From contig CAWEPB010000007.1 in NCBI GenBank assembly GCA_963810815.1, positions 1,298,386 through 1,362,385 of the forward strand: a stretch of 64,000 nucleotides of DNA. Direction: 5' to 3'. Positions 8,636 through 18,592 of the stretch are shown piece after piece (the first letter of the stretch is position 1; each line of letters opens with the position of its first letter). The position numbers and the translations under genes are program-made. The notes beneath the pieces were generated by a model. The model saw nothing but the letters and a program-made list of their open reading frames with translations. It ran no database searches and was not told the DNA's origin. Source of the DNA: CAVQWT01 sp963810815. Lineage in GTDB: Bacteria > Pseudomonadota > Gammaproteobacteria > Burkholderiales > Casimicrobiaceae.

Positions 8636-8639
<4 letters not shown>
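7680..8639 (-). CDS. MBL-fold metallo-hydrolase with degenerate metal motif
   Basis: A 319-residue metallo-beta-lactamase-fold protein. The expected HxHxDH metal motif reads HYHAVR at residues 82-87, so the Asp and third His of metal site 2 are missing. The later RGHTKGD histidine and the LFSGDLVE aspartate are kept. It therefore probably binds at most one metal, or has another role. The ATG at 8639 overlaps the paaK stop (ATGA); a second ATG lies two codons further in. Its place between paaK and the hydroxylase suggests a role in phenylacetate or homogentisate metabolism, for example hydrolysing a CoA thioester or lactone by-product, but the substrate is unknown. Confidence 0.8.
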
Positions 8640-9943
<1,304 letters not shown>

Positions 9944-9969
9944 GCGCTTCTCCTCCTCGGTCGCGGCGC

Positions 9970-10443
9970 TCAGCCGGCGGAGCCGTGATCGTCGTCGACC
10001 ACGTGGCCCTTGATCCGGTAGCTCTTGCCGCGGAACAGCGCGATCTTCTCGCCGCGCTGGTTGGTCACTTCGATGTCGTAGACGCCGGTGCGGCCGCTCG
10101 CGCTGCGCTCGTGCCCGACCGCGGTCAGCACGTCGCCTTCGCGCGCCGGGGCCAGGAAATCGATCGCGCAGCCGGACGCCACGGTGTTCAGATTGTAGCT
10201 GTTGCAGGCGTAGGCGAACGTGCTGTCGGCCAGCGTGAAGATGTAGCCGCCGTGGCAGATCGCGTGGCCGTTCAGCATCGACGCGCTGACCGGCATCGTG
10301 AGCTCGGCGCGGCCCGGCGCGACGCGGACCAGCTTCATGCCCAGGCCCTGCGACGCGCCGTCACGCGCGTACATCGCGTCGGCGACGCGCTCGGCCAGCG
10401 CCTGCGCGTCCTGCGGCGACAGCGCCGGATGGTGCTCACCCAT
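9970..10443 (-). CDS. paaI: Hydroxyphenylacetyl-CoA thioesterase PaaI
   Basis: A 157-residue hotdog-fold thioesterase. The catalytic region is HAICHGGYIFTLADSTFAYA, with the Asp of the second half (LADSTFA) and the HGG turn typical of PaaI. It removes CoA from dead-end hydroxylated phenylacetyl-CoA products and so protects the CoA pool. It is slightly longer than E. coli PaaI because of a short charged N-terminus. The start overlaps the end of paaH by 8 bases, and paaK follows after 26 bases. Confidence 0.93.
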   Translation of the reverse strand: MGEHHPALSPQDAQALAERVADAMYARDGASQGLGMKLVRVAPGRAELTMPVSASMLNGHAICHGGYIFTLADSTFAYACNSYNLNTVASGCAIDFLAPAREGDVLTAVGHERSASGRTGVYDIEVTNQRGEKIALFRGKSYRIKGHVVDDDHGSAG

Positions 10444-11960
10444 GCAGTTTTCCTCCGGTGGCGGCGCGACGCGCGACCAGCGGCGCCGTCCGGTAGCGAT
10501 CCTCGCCGTAGTGGTCGGCGAGGTGCCGCAAGGCGGCGCCGATGCGGTCGGCGCCGACGAGGTCGGCCCACGCGAGCGGGCCGCGCGGGTAGTTGACGCC
10601 CAGCGTCATCGCGAGGTCCACCGCCGCCGGCGTCGCCACGCCCTGCTGGACCGCGTCGGCCGCTTCGTTCGCCAGCATGGCGACGGTGCGGAGCACGGCG
10701 AGCCCCGGCACGTCGTCGAGCCGGCTCACGGCGAAACCGGCGACCTGCAGCGCCCCGACCGCGGCGGCGTACGGCGCCTCGGCACAGGTGTCGGCACGCG
10801 CGACCGCCAGGCGCGTCGCCGCGGCGTAGTCGAACGCGAGGTCGAAGGCAACGACGTTCGGCGCCCCGGCGGCCAGCGCGATCGCCGTCGCCGTGCGGCC
10901 GTCGGACGGCACCAGCCGCGCTTCGCCGACCGCGATCGAGCCGCCCGGAAAGCGCGAATCGGTGCCGGCGTGCTCGACGGCGACCCCGGCGGCGGCGAGT
11001 CGATCGGCCACCGGCACCGCCACCGCCAGGTCGCCGTGGACGACCGCACGCGCCGGGCGCGGCGCCGGGCGCTTCGGTCGCCGGGGCGGGCGGCGTGGCG
11101 TCGACCGCGTAGTCGTAGAAGCCGCGTCCGCTCTTGCGGCCGAGGAAGCCGGCGGCGACCAGCTCGCCCTGCAGCACCGACGGCGCGAAGCGCGGATCGT
11201 GGAAGAACGCGTCCCACACGCTGCGGGTGACGGCGAAGTTGACGTCGTGCCCGATCAGGTCCATCAGCTCGCAGGGGCCCATCCGGAATCCGCCGGCCTC
11301 GCGCAGCACGGCGTCCAGCGTCGCCGGATCGGCGGCGCGCTCGGCCAGCAGCCGCAGCGCCTCCGCGTAGTACGGCCGCGCGCAGCGGTTGACGATGAAG
11401 CCCGGGGTCGACGCCGCGTGCACCGGCGTCTTGCCCCAGGCACCGGCGGTCGCGGCGATCGTCGCGGCCACCGCCGGATCGGTCGCGAGGCCCGACACCA
11501 CCTCGACCAGCGGCATCAGCGGCACCGGATTGAAGAAGTGCATGCCGACGATCCGACCCGGGCGCAGCATGCCCTGCGCGAGCGCGGTGATCGACAGCGA
11601 CGAGGTGTTCGAGGCGAGTATGGCGCCGGGGTCGACCAGCGGCTCGAGCTGCGCGAACAGCGTGCGCTTGGCCGCCAGATCCTCGACGATCGCTTCGATC
11701 ACCAGGCCGGCCACGCAGGCGTCGGCGAGCGTGCCGACGGTGACGATCCGCGCGAGCGCGGCAGCGGCCGCGTCGCCGGCGAGCTTGCCGCGCGCGACCA
11801 GCTTGTCGAAGGTCGCTGCCAGCGATTGCTTCGCCGCATCGGCGGCGCCGAAGCGTGCGTCGTGCAGTTGCACCCGATGACCCGCGAGCGCCGCGATCTG
11901 CGCGATGCCGGCACCCATCGTGCCGGCGCCGACGACCGCGACGGTGACGGCGGTCGGCAA
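10436..11960 (-). pseudogene. paaH: 3-hydroxyadipyl-CoA dehydrogenase PaaH, split by a frameshift
   Basis: This should be the roughly 505-residue NAD-dependent dehydrogenase that oxidises 3-hydroxyadipyl-CoA. The N-terminal Rossmann domain is intact (VAVVGAGTMGAGIAQIAA), as are NTSSLSI, HFFNPVPLMPLVEV and the substrate domain ending GRKSGRGFYDYAVD. Reading then leaves frame near 11040-11070, in a GC-rich linker. The C-terminal domain continues in the next frame from about GDLAVAVPVADR to the stop at 10436. Skipping one base restores a full-length protein. The start is also unclear: a TTG at 11960 begins the coding frame, while the nearest ATG (12040) is in another frame, hinting at a second indel. 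Either the gene is decayed or the sequence has errors; an intact superoperon around it favours error. Confidence 0.85.
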
Positions 11961-12053
11961 TCCGGCGGCGGCGCGGGCGACTGCGGCGTCGCTGCGACGC
12001 CGCCGGAGGCCGGGTTCGGGCCGGTGGGAACGGAGGCCATGGCGGCGGCGCCG

Positions 12054-12845
12054 TCAGCGCCCGGTGAATTTCGGCGGGCGCTTGGCCATGAACGCGGCCA
12101 CGCCTTCGCGATAGTCGGCGCTGTAGCCCAGCTCCCGCTGCAGGTCGCGCTCGAGGTCGAGCTGCTGCTCGAGCGTGTGGCCGGCCGCGGCGTGCATCGC
12201 CCGACGGGTGGCGACGAGCCCCAGCGTCGGCGCGGCGGCAAGGCCGGCGGCAAGGCGTTCGGCGGCGGGCAGGAGTTCGGCGTCGTCGACGCACTGCCAG
12301 ATGAGTCCCCAGGCCGCCGCCTGTTCCGCGGACAGCTTGTCGCCGGTGTACGCGAGGCCGAGCGCGCGCGCCATGCCGAGGAGCTGCGGCAGCACGTAGG
12401 TGCCTCCCGAGTCGGGGATCAGCCCGATCCTGCTGAACGCCTGGACGAACGACGCCGACTTCGCGGCCAGCACGATGTCGCAGGCCAGCGCCAGATTCGC
12501 GCCGGCGCCGGCGGCCACGCCGTTGACCGCGCAGACCGTCGGCACCGGCAGGCTGCGCAGCGCCAGCACCAGCGGCTTGTAGTTGCGCTCGATCGACGCG
12601 CCGAGATCGACGGCGGCGCCCCCCGGCGCCACCGCGCGGTCGGACAGGTCCTGCCCCGCGCAGAAGCCGCGGCCGGCGCCGGTGAAGAGCAGTGCGCGAA
12701 TCGAGGGTTCGGCCTTGACCCGGGCCAGCGCGTCGCGGACGTCGGCGTGCATCGCATCGTTGAAGCTGTTGAGCCGGTCGGGCCGGTTGAGCGTCAGCCG
12801 CGCGACGCCGGCCTCGATGGTGAAGGTGATGTTCTCGTAGCTCAT
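12054..12845 (-). CDS. paaG: 1,2-epoxyphenylacetyl-CoA isomerase PaaG
   Basis: A 263-residue crotonase-family isomerase that turns ring-1,2-epoxyphenylacetyl-CoA into oxepin-CoA. The oxyanion segments are GFCAGQDLSD and GVAAGAGANLALACDI. Unlike hydratases, the first glutamate position is Asn (GAGANLAL), and the conserved Asp of isomerases is in GLIPDSGGTYVLP. This matches PaaG and separates it from the two hydratases downstream. It follows the paaN stop by one base and is followed by paaH. Confidence 0.95.
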   Translation of the reverse strand: MSYENITFTIEAGVARLTLNRPDRLNSFNDAMHADVRDALARVKAEPSIRALLFTGAGRGFCAGQDLSDRAVAPGGAAVDLGASIERNYKPLVLALRSLPVPTVCAVNGVAAGAGANLALACDIVLAAKSASFVQAFSRIGLIPDSGGTYVLPQLLGMARALGLAYTGDKLSAEQAAAWGLIWQCVDDAELLPAAERLAAGLAAAPTLGLVATRRAMHAAAGHTLEQQLDLERDLQRELGYSADYREGVAAFMAKRPPKFTGR

Positions 12846-12846
12846 G

Positions 12847-14511
12847 TCAGACGTGACGCCGATGCTGGACGACGCGGAAGCGCCCGGCGACGAACGCGGC
12901 GTCGGTCAGCGCCGCGTTGGCCGCCGGATTGGCGCCGGTGCCGTGAAAGTCGGAAAACGCCGCCGACTGGTTGACGAACACGCCGCCGGTCAGGTTGATC
13001 GACAGCGCGACGCCCGCGTCCTCGGCCACCTCGACCGCCCGGGTCACCACCGCTTCGTCGGTCGAGTACAGCGACAGCGTGAGTGCACCGTGCGCCTTCA
13101 CCGCCGCGCGGGCGATGGCGAGGCTCTCGTCGGTCGACGCGGTGCCGATGACGAACGCGATCGGGCCGAACCACTCGGACAGGTACTGGTCGCGATCGGC
13201 GGCGTCGAGCTTGACGATCAGCGGCGTGCGAACGACGGCCAGCGGGAACGCCGGATGCGCGATCGTCTGCGTGTCGAGGACGATCTGGCCGATGCCGCGC
13301 GCCGCGTCGAGGCGCCCGGACACCCCCTCGTTCTGCACCGCGCCCAGCACCTCGACCGCGCGCGCCGGGTCGGCGAGCAGCTTCGACACGCCCTCGGCGA
13401 TCGCCGCGGCGACCTCGTCGAAGCTCCGGTGGCCGTCGGCGGTGGCGATGCCCGCGCGCGGGATGTAGATGTTCTGCGGGGCCGTGCACATCTGGCCCGT
13501 GTAGAGCGACAGCGAGAACCCCAGGTTGCGCGCGACCGCCTTGAGATCGGAGACGGAATCGACGATCACCTGGTTGACGCCGGACTTCTCGGTGTAGACC
13601 TGCGCCTGCCGCGCGTTCGCCTCGAGCCAGTTGCCGTTGGCGCTGCTGCCGGTGAAGTCGATCAGTTTGACCTCGGGCCGCAGCGCCAGCTGCTGTGCCG
13701 TCGGGTCGCCGGCCGGGTGCGCCACCAGCGTCACGACGTTCGGGTCGAAGCCGGCCTCCGTGAGCACGTCGCGGATGATGCGCACGCTGATGGCCAGCGG
13801 CAGGATCGCCGCCGGGTGCGGCTTGACGACGACGGTGTTGCCGGTGGCCAGGCTGGCGAAGAGCCCCGGGTAGCCGTTCCACGTCGGGAAGGTGCAGCAG
13901 CCGATGACCAGCCCCACGCCGCGCGGCACGATGCGGAACCGCTTCTCCATCCGCAGCGGCTCGTTCTTGCCCTGCGGCTTCTCCCACAGCGCGACGGCCG
14001 GCACCGGGCGCATCTCGTCCCAGGCGTAGGCGACGGCTTCGAGCCCGCGATCCTGCGCGTGCGGGCCGCCGGCCTGGAACGCCATCATGAACGCCTGGCC
14101 GGTCGTGTGCATCACCGCATTGGCGATCTCGAAGCTCGCCTTGTTGATCCGCGCCAGCGCCTCGACGCAGACGCCGACCCAGGCCTCCGGCCCCGCCGCG
14201 CGCCAGCCGGGCGCGGCCTCGGCGATGCCGGCGAACAGCGCGTCGAGATCCGCCTTCGGATACGTGACCCCGAGCTCGATGCCGTAGGGGGAACGCTCCC
14301 CGCCGACCGCGCCGACGGTGCCGGGCTGAATCAGCGGGAACGGTTTGCCGAGCAGCGCGTCGAACGCCGCCTTGCCCGCCTCCGCGGCACCCTCGCCATA
14401 GACCTTGGGGCTGGCCGATTCGGGATACGGACTCCAGTAGCTGCGCTCGGCGATGGCCTGCAGCGCACGCTCGATGGTCGCGCGGTGCTTTTCGAACAGG
14501 GGATGCGACAC
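12847..14511 (-). CDS. paaN: PaaN-type aldehyde dehydrogenase of phenylacetate degradation
   Basis: A 554-residue aldehyde-dehydrogenase-fold protein. The catalytic Cys is in LYTGQMCTAPQNIYIP, and NAD-binding residues lie around IDFTGSSANGNW. It is the single-domain PaaN form common in betaproteobacteria: it ends at about residue 554 and lacks the MaoC-like hydratase domain that E. coli PaaZ carries. It should oxidise the ring-opened 3-oxo-5,6-dehydrosuberyl-CoA semialdehyde. Ring opening of oxepin-CoA would then need a separate hydratase. The gene lies 51 bases after paaE and directly before paaG. Confidence 0.9.
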   Translation of the reverse strand: MSHPLFEKHRATIERALQAIAERSYWSPYPESASPKVYGEGAAEAGKAAFDALLGKPFPLIQPGTVGAVGGERSPYGIELGVTYPKADLDALFAGIAEAAPGWRAAGPEAWVGVCVEALARINKASFEIANAVMHTTGQAFMMAFQAGGPHAQDRGLEAVAYAWDEMRPVPAVALWEKPQGKNEPLRMEKRFRIVPRGVGLVIGCCTFPTWNGYPGLFASLATGNTVVVKPHPAAILPLAISVRIIRDVLTEAGFDPNVVTLVAHPAGDPTAQQLALRPEVKLIDFTGSSANGNWLEANARQAQVYTEKSGVNQVIVDSVSDLKAVARNLGFSLSLYTGQMCTAPQNIYIPRAGIATADGHRSFDEVAAAIAEGVSKLLADPARAVEVLGAVQNEGVSGRLDAARGIGQIVLDTQTIAHPAFPLAVVRTPLIVKLDAADRDQYLSEWFGPIAFVIGTASTDESLAIARAAVKAHGALTLSLYSTDEAVVTRAVEVAEDAGVALSINLTGGVFVNQSAAFSDFHGTGANPAANAALTDAAFVAGRFRVVQHRRHV

Positions 14512-14562
14512 GGGAACTCCTGTGGGCGGCGGTTGAGGTGAAGGTTGCGGTCGAGGTGGCGT

Positions 14563-15684
14563 TCAGCCCATGCCGGTCTGGTCGTAGTCGACGACGACCT
14601 TGTCGGTGACCGGGTAGCTCTGGCACGAAAGGATGAAGCCGCGCGCCACTTCGTAGTCTTCGAGCGCGAAGTTGACATCCATGTCGACCTCGCCTTCGAC
14701 GAGCTTGCAGCGGCAGGTCGAGCACACGCCGCCCTTGCACGAGTACGGCAGCTCGACGCCGTGCCGGAGCCCCGCTTCGAGGATGTTCTCGGTCGCCTTG
14801 TCCAGCGTGAACGTCCGCGTGGCGCCGTCCAGGATCACGGTGACCTCGCACTGGGCGTGGCCGGGATCGACCGCCTTCTGCGGCACGTGGACGTGCCGGG
14901 GCAGGCTGGTCGCGAAGCGCTCGACGCGGATTTTCGCGGCGGGAACGCCGCGCGCGCCGAGGGCGTCGGTGACCGCCTCCATCATGCCTTCCGGCCCGCA
15001 CACCCAGACCGCGTCGATGCCGTCGAGGTCGACCCAGCGCGCGAGCAGCGCGTCGGCCCTGGCGCGGTCGATGCGCCCGTGCAGCAGGTCGATGTCCTGC
15101 GCTTCGCGCGACAGCACGTGGACGAGGTTGAAGCGGGCCATGAAGCGGTCCTTCAGCCCGGCCAGCTCCTCCTTGAACATCACGGTCCCCGACGCGCGGT
15201 TGCCGTAGAACAGCGTGAACTCGCTCGCGGCCTCGGTCGAGAGCACCGTCTTCACGATCGACAGCAGCGGCGTGATGCCGCTGCCCGCGGCGAAGCCGAC
15301 GTAGCGGTGCCTCGGGGTGGCGGCGGGGGCGGCGACCGGCGCGGCCGGCGCCGTGCCGGCCTCCGCGAGGGTACCGAAATGCCCGGTCGGGGGCGTGACT
15401 TCCAGCGCATCGCCCGCCTTCAGCGTGTCGTTGGCCCAGTTCGAGAACACGCCGCCGGGATTGCGCTTGATGGCGATGCGCAGTTCGCCGTCCGCGGGCG
15501 CCGCGCAGATCGAATAGGTGCGGCGCACGTCGGCGCCGCCGATGTCGGCGCGCACCGACAGATGCTGGCCCGGCTCGAACCGGAAGGCCCCGGCGAGCGC
15601 CGGCGGGACCGCGAAGGTGACGGCGACCGCGTCGCGCGTCTCGCGGTCGACGCGGGCGATCGGCAGGCGGTGAAACTTGCTCAT
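14563..15684 (-). CDS. paaE: Phenylacetyl-CoA epoxidase reductase subunit PaaE
   Basis: A 373-residue iron-sulfur flavoprotein that passes electrons from NADPH to the PaaABC oxygenase. The order is FAD domain (RRTYSICAAP), NAD-binding domain (GFAAGSGITPLLSI, CGPEGMM) and a C-terminal plant-type 2Fe-2S ferredoxin domain (CKGGVCSTCRCK and a later Cys in ILSCQSYP). An Ala/Pro-rich insert of about 15 residues separates the first two domains (around residue 120), which is unusual but in frame. The gene lies 31 bases after paaD. Confidence 0.96.
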   Translation of the reverse strand: MSKFHRLPIARVDRETRDAVAVTFAVPPALAGAFRFEPGQHLSVRADIGGADVRRTYSICAAPADGELRIAIKRNPGGVFSNWANDTLKAGDALEVTPPTGHFGTLAEAGTAPAAPVAAPAATPRHRYVGFAAGSGITPLLSIVKTVLSTEAASEFTLFYGNRASGTVMFKEELAGLKDRFMARFNLVHVLSREAQDIDLLHGRIDRARADALLARWVDLDGIDAVWVCGPEGMMEAVTDALGARGVPAAKIRVERFATSLPRHVHVPQKAVDPGHAQCEVTVILDGATRTFTLDKATENILEAGLRHGVELPYSCKGGVCSTCRCKLVEGEVDMDVNFALEDYEVARGFILSCQSYPVTDKVVVDYDQTGMG

Positions 15685-15715
15685 CGGTGGTGGTCCTCCC
15701 CCGGGATGCGGGCCG

Positions 15716-16306
15716 TCAGTGCGGCTTGAAATAGTCGAACGGCTCGAGGCAGGCCTCGCAGCGGTAATGCGCCTTGCACGCGGTCGAGCCGAACTGCGAC
15801 ACCAGCCGCGTGGCGGTCGCGCCGCAGCGCGGACAGGGCACGACGACCACGGCGCGGCGCAGCGGACTGATGCCGGTCACGTCGACGCGCCCGCCCGCCG
15901 GAGCGTCACCGGTCGGCGGCGCGATCCCGTAGGCAGCGAGCTTGCGCTTCGCCTCCGGCGCGATCCAGTCGGTGGTCCACGCGGGCGCGAGCTGCGTGTC
16001 GAGCCGCAGCCGCGCCACCCCGAGCGCCGCGAGCGCCTCGCGGATGCCGAGCATGATGAGCTCGGTCGCCGGACAGCCGGAGTAGGTCGGCGTCACCCGC
16101 ACGACCAGCGTGTCGCCCTCGTCGCGGTCGGCCGTCGCCGCTTCCCACTCGACGCCGCGGATGATGCCGAGCTCGACCACCGAGACCGCCGGGATCTCCG
16201 GGTCCGGCACGCCGTTCAGCGCGCTCCAGATCGCCGCCAGCGACGGCGGCGTCGCCGGCGCCGACGCCGCGGCGGCCTCGACCGCGCGCTGTTCCGGCGT
16301 CACCAT
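15716..16306 (-). CDS. paaD: PaaD, assembly factor of phenylacetyl-CoA epoxidase
   Basis: A 196-residue protein with an N-terminal MIP18/DUF59 domain (VPDPEIPAVSVVELGIIR, then VTPTYSGCPATELI with the conserved Cys). A C-terminal zinc-ribbon-like tail carries CPRCG and YRCEACLEPFDYFKPH. PaaD proteins are thought to help make or repair the iron or iron-sulfur centres of the epoxidase. I start at MVTPEQRAVEA; the frame upstream overlaps paaC. The gene is 37 bases after paaC and 31 before paaE. Confidence 0.94.
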   Translation of the reverse strand: MVTPEQRAVEAAAASAPATPPSLAAIWSALNGVPDPEIPAVSVVELGIIRGVEWEAATADRDEGDTLVVRVTPTYSGCPATELIMLGIREALAALGVARLRLDTQLAPAWTTDWIAPEAKRKLAAYGIAPPTGDAPAGGRVDVTGISPLRRAVVVVPCPRCGATATRLVSQFGSTACKAHYRCEACLEPFDYFKPH

Positions 16307-16343
16307 GGCACGCGTACCCGGCGGCTCCTGCCGCGCCCCGCGC

Positions 16344-17126
16344 CTACCATTGCGCGTTCGGATACGCGCGCGGCAGGAACTGCATTTCCGCGAGCAGGTG
16401 GCCCAGGTGTTCGGTGTGGACCCCCGCCTTCCCGCCCGGGCGCCTGACGCCCTGCATGTAGACACCCTGCGGCACCGCCAGCGTGGCTTCGGCGAAGACG
16501 GCGTCGACGTGCGCGCGCCAGGGAACCTCGATGGCGCGCACGTCGGCCGCGACGCCGGCGGCGGCGAGTTGCTGCTCCAGCGCGTCGGCGTGGAACAGCT
16601 CGCCGGTGTACATCCACAGCGCGTCGACCGCCGCCTGCATCCGCGTGCGCGACTCGTCGGTGCCGTCGCCCAGCCGGATCATCCAGTCGCCCGAGCGCTC
16701 GACGTGGTACGCCGCCTCCTTGGCGCTCTTGGCGGCGATCTCGGCGATGCGCGGATCGCCGGAACGCGCCAGCGCGCGCAGCAGCGGCAGGTGCCAGGTG
16801 TCGAAGAAGAACTGGCGGACGATGGTCTCGGCGAAGCTGCCGTTCGGCTGCTCGACCAGCAGGACGTTGCGGAACGCGCCGGCGTCGCGCAGGAACGCGA
16901 GTTCGTCCTCGGTGCGGCCCTTGCCGGCCGTCCGCGCCTCGACCTCGCCGGCGTACGACAGCCACAGGCGCGCCTGCCCGAGCAGGTCGAGGCCGACGTT
17001 GGTCAGCGCCATGTCCTCCTCGATGATCGGGCCCTTGCCGACCCACTCGCCGAGGCGCTGCGCGAGGACCAGCGGCGAATCGCCGAGGCGCAGCAGGTAC
17101 GGGAACAGTCCGTCGTCGCGGCTCAT
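16344..17126 (-). CDS. paaC: Phenylacetyl-CoA epoxidase structural subunit PaaC
   Basis: A 260-residue helical ferritin-like protein that pairs with PaaA in the epoxidase. Recognisable segments are IIEEDMALTNVGLDLLGQAR, AYHVERSGDWMIRLGDGT and ALWMYTGELF. PaaC resembles PaaA but is the non-catalytic, structural partner. Four bases separate it from paaB. Length is slightly above that of E. coli PaaC. Confidence 0.96.
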   Translation of the reverse strand: MSRDDGLFPYLLRLGDSPLVLAQRLGEWVGKGPIIEEDMALTNVGLDLLGQARLWLSYAGEVEARTAGKGRTEDELAFLRDAGAFRNVLLVEQPNGSFAETIVRQFFFDTWHLPLLRALARSGDPRIAEIAAKSAKEAAYHVERSGDWMIRLGDGTDESRTRMQAAVDALWMYTGELFHADALEQQLAAAGVAADVRAIEVPWRAHVDAVFAEATLAVPQGVYMQGVRRPGGKAGVHTEHLGHLLAEMQFLPRAYPNAQW

Positions 17127-17130
17127 GGCG

Positions 17131-17415
17131 TCAGATGTGCTTCACTTCGTCGGGCATCGGGAAGAACGTCGGGTGCCGGTAGACCTTGCTGTTGGCCGGC
17201 TCGAACAGCGGCTCCTTGTCGCCCGGCGACGAGGCGGCGATGTCGCTCGAGCGCACCGCCCAGATCGACACCCCCTCGTTGCGCCGCGTGTAGACGTCGC
17301 GCGCGTTCTTGATCGCCATCCCGGCGTCCGCCGCGTGCAGGCTGCCCACGTGCTTGTGGGCGAGCCCGTGCTGCGAGCGGATGAAGATTTCCCACAACGG
17401 CCATTCGCTGCTCAT
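17131..17415 (-). CDS. paaB: Phenylacetyl-CoA epoxidase subunit PaaB
   Basis: A 94-residue subunit that bridges PaaAC heterodimers. The N-terminus WPLWEIFIRSQHGLAHKHVGSLHA and the central ARDVYTRRNEGVSIWAV are the family hallmarks. Length is normal. It is 25 bases after paaA and 4 before paaC. Confidence 0.96.
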   Translation of the reverse strand: MSSEWPLWEIFIRSQHGLAHKHVGSLHAADAGMAIKNARDVYTRRNEGVSIWAVRSSDIAASSPGDKEPLFEPANSKVYRHPTFFPMPDEVKHI

Positions 17416-17440
17416 GTCGGCTTCCTCCGGTTCTCGTCGC

Positions 17441-18430
17441 TCAGGCGGCCTTGATCGCCGCCGCGCGCTTCTCGGCGTGCGCCATCGCCGCCTCGCGCAC
17501 CCACGCGCCGTCCTCCCAGGCCTTGACGCGCGTGGCGAGCCGGTCGCGGTTGCACGGGCCGTTGCCCTTGATCACCTGCGTGAACTCGTCCCAGTCGATG
17601 GCGCCGAAATCGTAGTGACCGCGCGCCGCGTTCCACTTGAGGTCCGGGTCGGGCATGGTGATGCCGAGGTAGTCGGCCTGCGGCACCGTCTGGTCGACGA
17701 AGCGCTGCCGCAGTTCGTCGTTCGACAGGATCTTGATCTTCCACGCCGCCGACTGCGCGCTGTGCACGCTCTCGGCGTCCGGCGGACCGAACATCATCAG
17801 CGACGGCCACCACCAGCGGTCGAGCGCGTCCTGGGCCATCGCCTTCTGCTCCGGCGTGCCGCGGGCCAGCGCCAGCATGATGTCGTAGCCCTGCCGCTGG
17901 TGGAAGGATTCTTCCTTGCAGATGCGCACCATCGCCCGCGCGTACGGCCCGTACGAGCAGCGGCACAGCGGAATCTGGTTCATGATCGCCGCGCCGTCGA
18001 CCAGCCAGCCGATGGCGCCGATGTCGGCCCAGGTCAGCGTCGGGTAGTTGAAGATCGACGAATACTTGGCCTTGCCGGCGTGCAGGTCGGCGACGAGCTG
18101 GTCGCGCGTGACGCCGAGCGTTTCGGCGGCGGAATACAGGTACAGCCCGTGCCCGCCCTCGTCCTGGATCTTGGCCATCAGGATCGCCTTGCGCTTCAGC
18201 GACGGCGCGCGGGTCACCCAGTTGCCTTCCGGCAGCATCCCGACGATCTCCGAATGCGCGTGCTGCGAGATCTGCCGGACCAGCGTGCGCCGGTACGCGT
18301 CCGGCATCCAGTCCTTCGGCTCGACCTTGACGTCGGCGTCGACGCGCGCCTGGAACGCACGCTCCTCGTCGGACATCGCCGCCGCATCGACGACCTTGGT
18401 GAGGCCGGTATCGACCATCTGCGCGTACAT
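17441..18430 (-). CDS. paaA: Phenylacetyl-CoA epoxidase catalytic subunit PaaA
   Basis: A 329-residue di-iron oxygenase subunit that epoxidises the ring of phenylacetyl-CoA. Iron-ligand helices are seen in IQDEGGHGLYLYSAAETLG and RICKEESFHQRQGYDIM (E-x2-H patterns). The middle of the protein carries the GAIGWLVDGAAIMNQIPLCRCSYGPYARA region. The first gene of the superoperon, it has a strong AAGGAGGAGCG ribosome site before ATG and a divergent paaX with a dyad between. Confidence 0.97.
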   Translation of the reverse strand: MYAQMVDTGLTKVVDAAAMSDEERAFQARVDADVKVEPKDWMPDAYRRTLVRQISQHAHSEIVGMLPEGNWVTRAPSLKRKAILMAKIQDEGGHGLYLYSAAETLGVTRDQLVADLHAGKAKYSSIFNYPTLTWADIGAIGWLVDGAAIMNQIPLCRCSYGPYARAMVRICKEESFHQRQGYDIMLALARGTPEQKAMAQDALDRWWWPSLMMFGPPDAESVHSAQSAAWKIKILSNDELRQRFVDQTVPQADYLGITMPDPDLKWNAARGHYDFGAIDWDEFTQVIKGNGPCNRDRLATRVKAWEDGAWVREAAMAHAEKRAAAIKAA

Positions 18431-18544
18431 CGCTCCTCCTTCGCCCCGGGGTTCGCCTCCGATGGTACGCGTCGCGGCGCGACGGCGCCGGATGGCATGC
18501 GACGCGGCACCGGCGCACCGCGTGGGCGGGGCTCAAGGTGTCAC

Positions 18545-18586
18545 GATACACATTTTCTTGCGCATATGTAAAGTCTGTATCATATT
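18545..18586. promoter_or_regulatory. paaA-paaX intergenic dyad and paaX promoter (putative PaaX operator)
   Basis: This AT-rich island sits between the divergent paaA and paaX. An inverted repeat GATACA (18545-18550) / TGTATC (18576-18581) flanks a 25-base spacer. Rightward, TTGCGC (18558-18563) and CATATT (18581-18586) are 17 bases apart and make a plausible sigma-70 promoter for paaX, overlapping the right half-site. PaaX represses paa genes in known systems and is released by phenylacetyl-CoA, so this is the likely operator. No consensus comparison could be run. Confidence 0.5.
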
Positions 18587-18592
18587 GTCGAC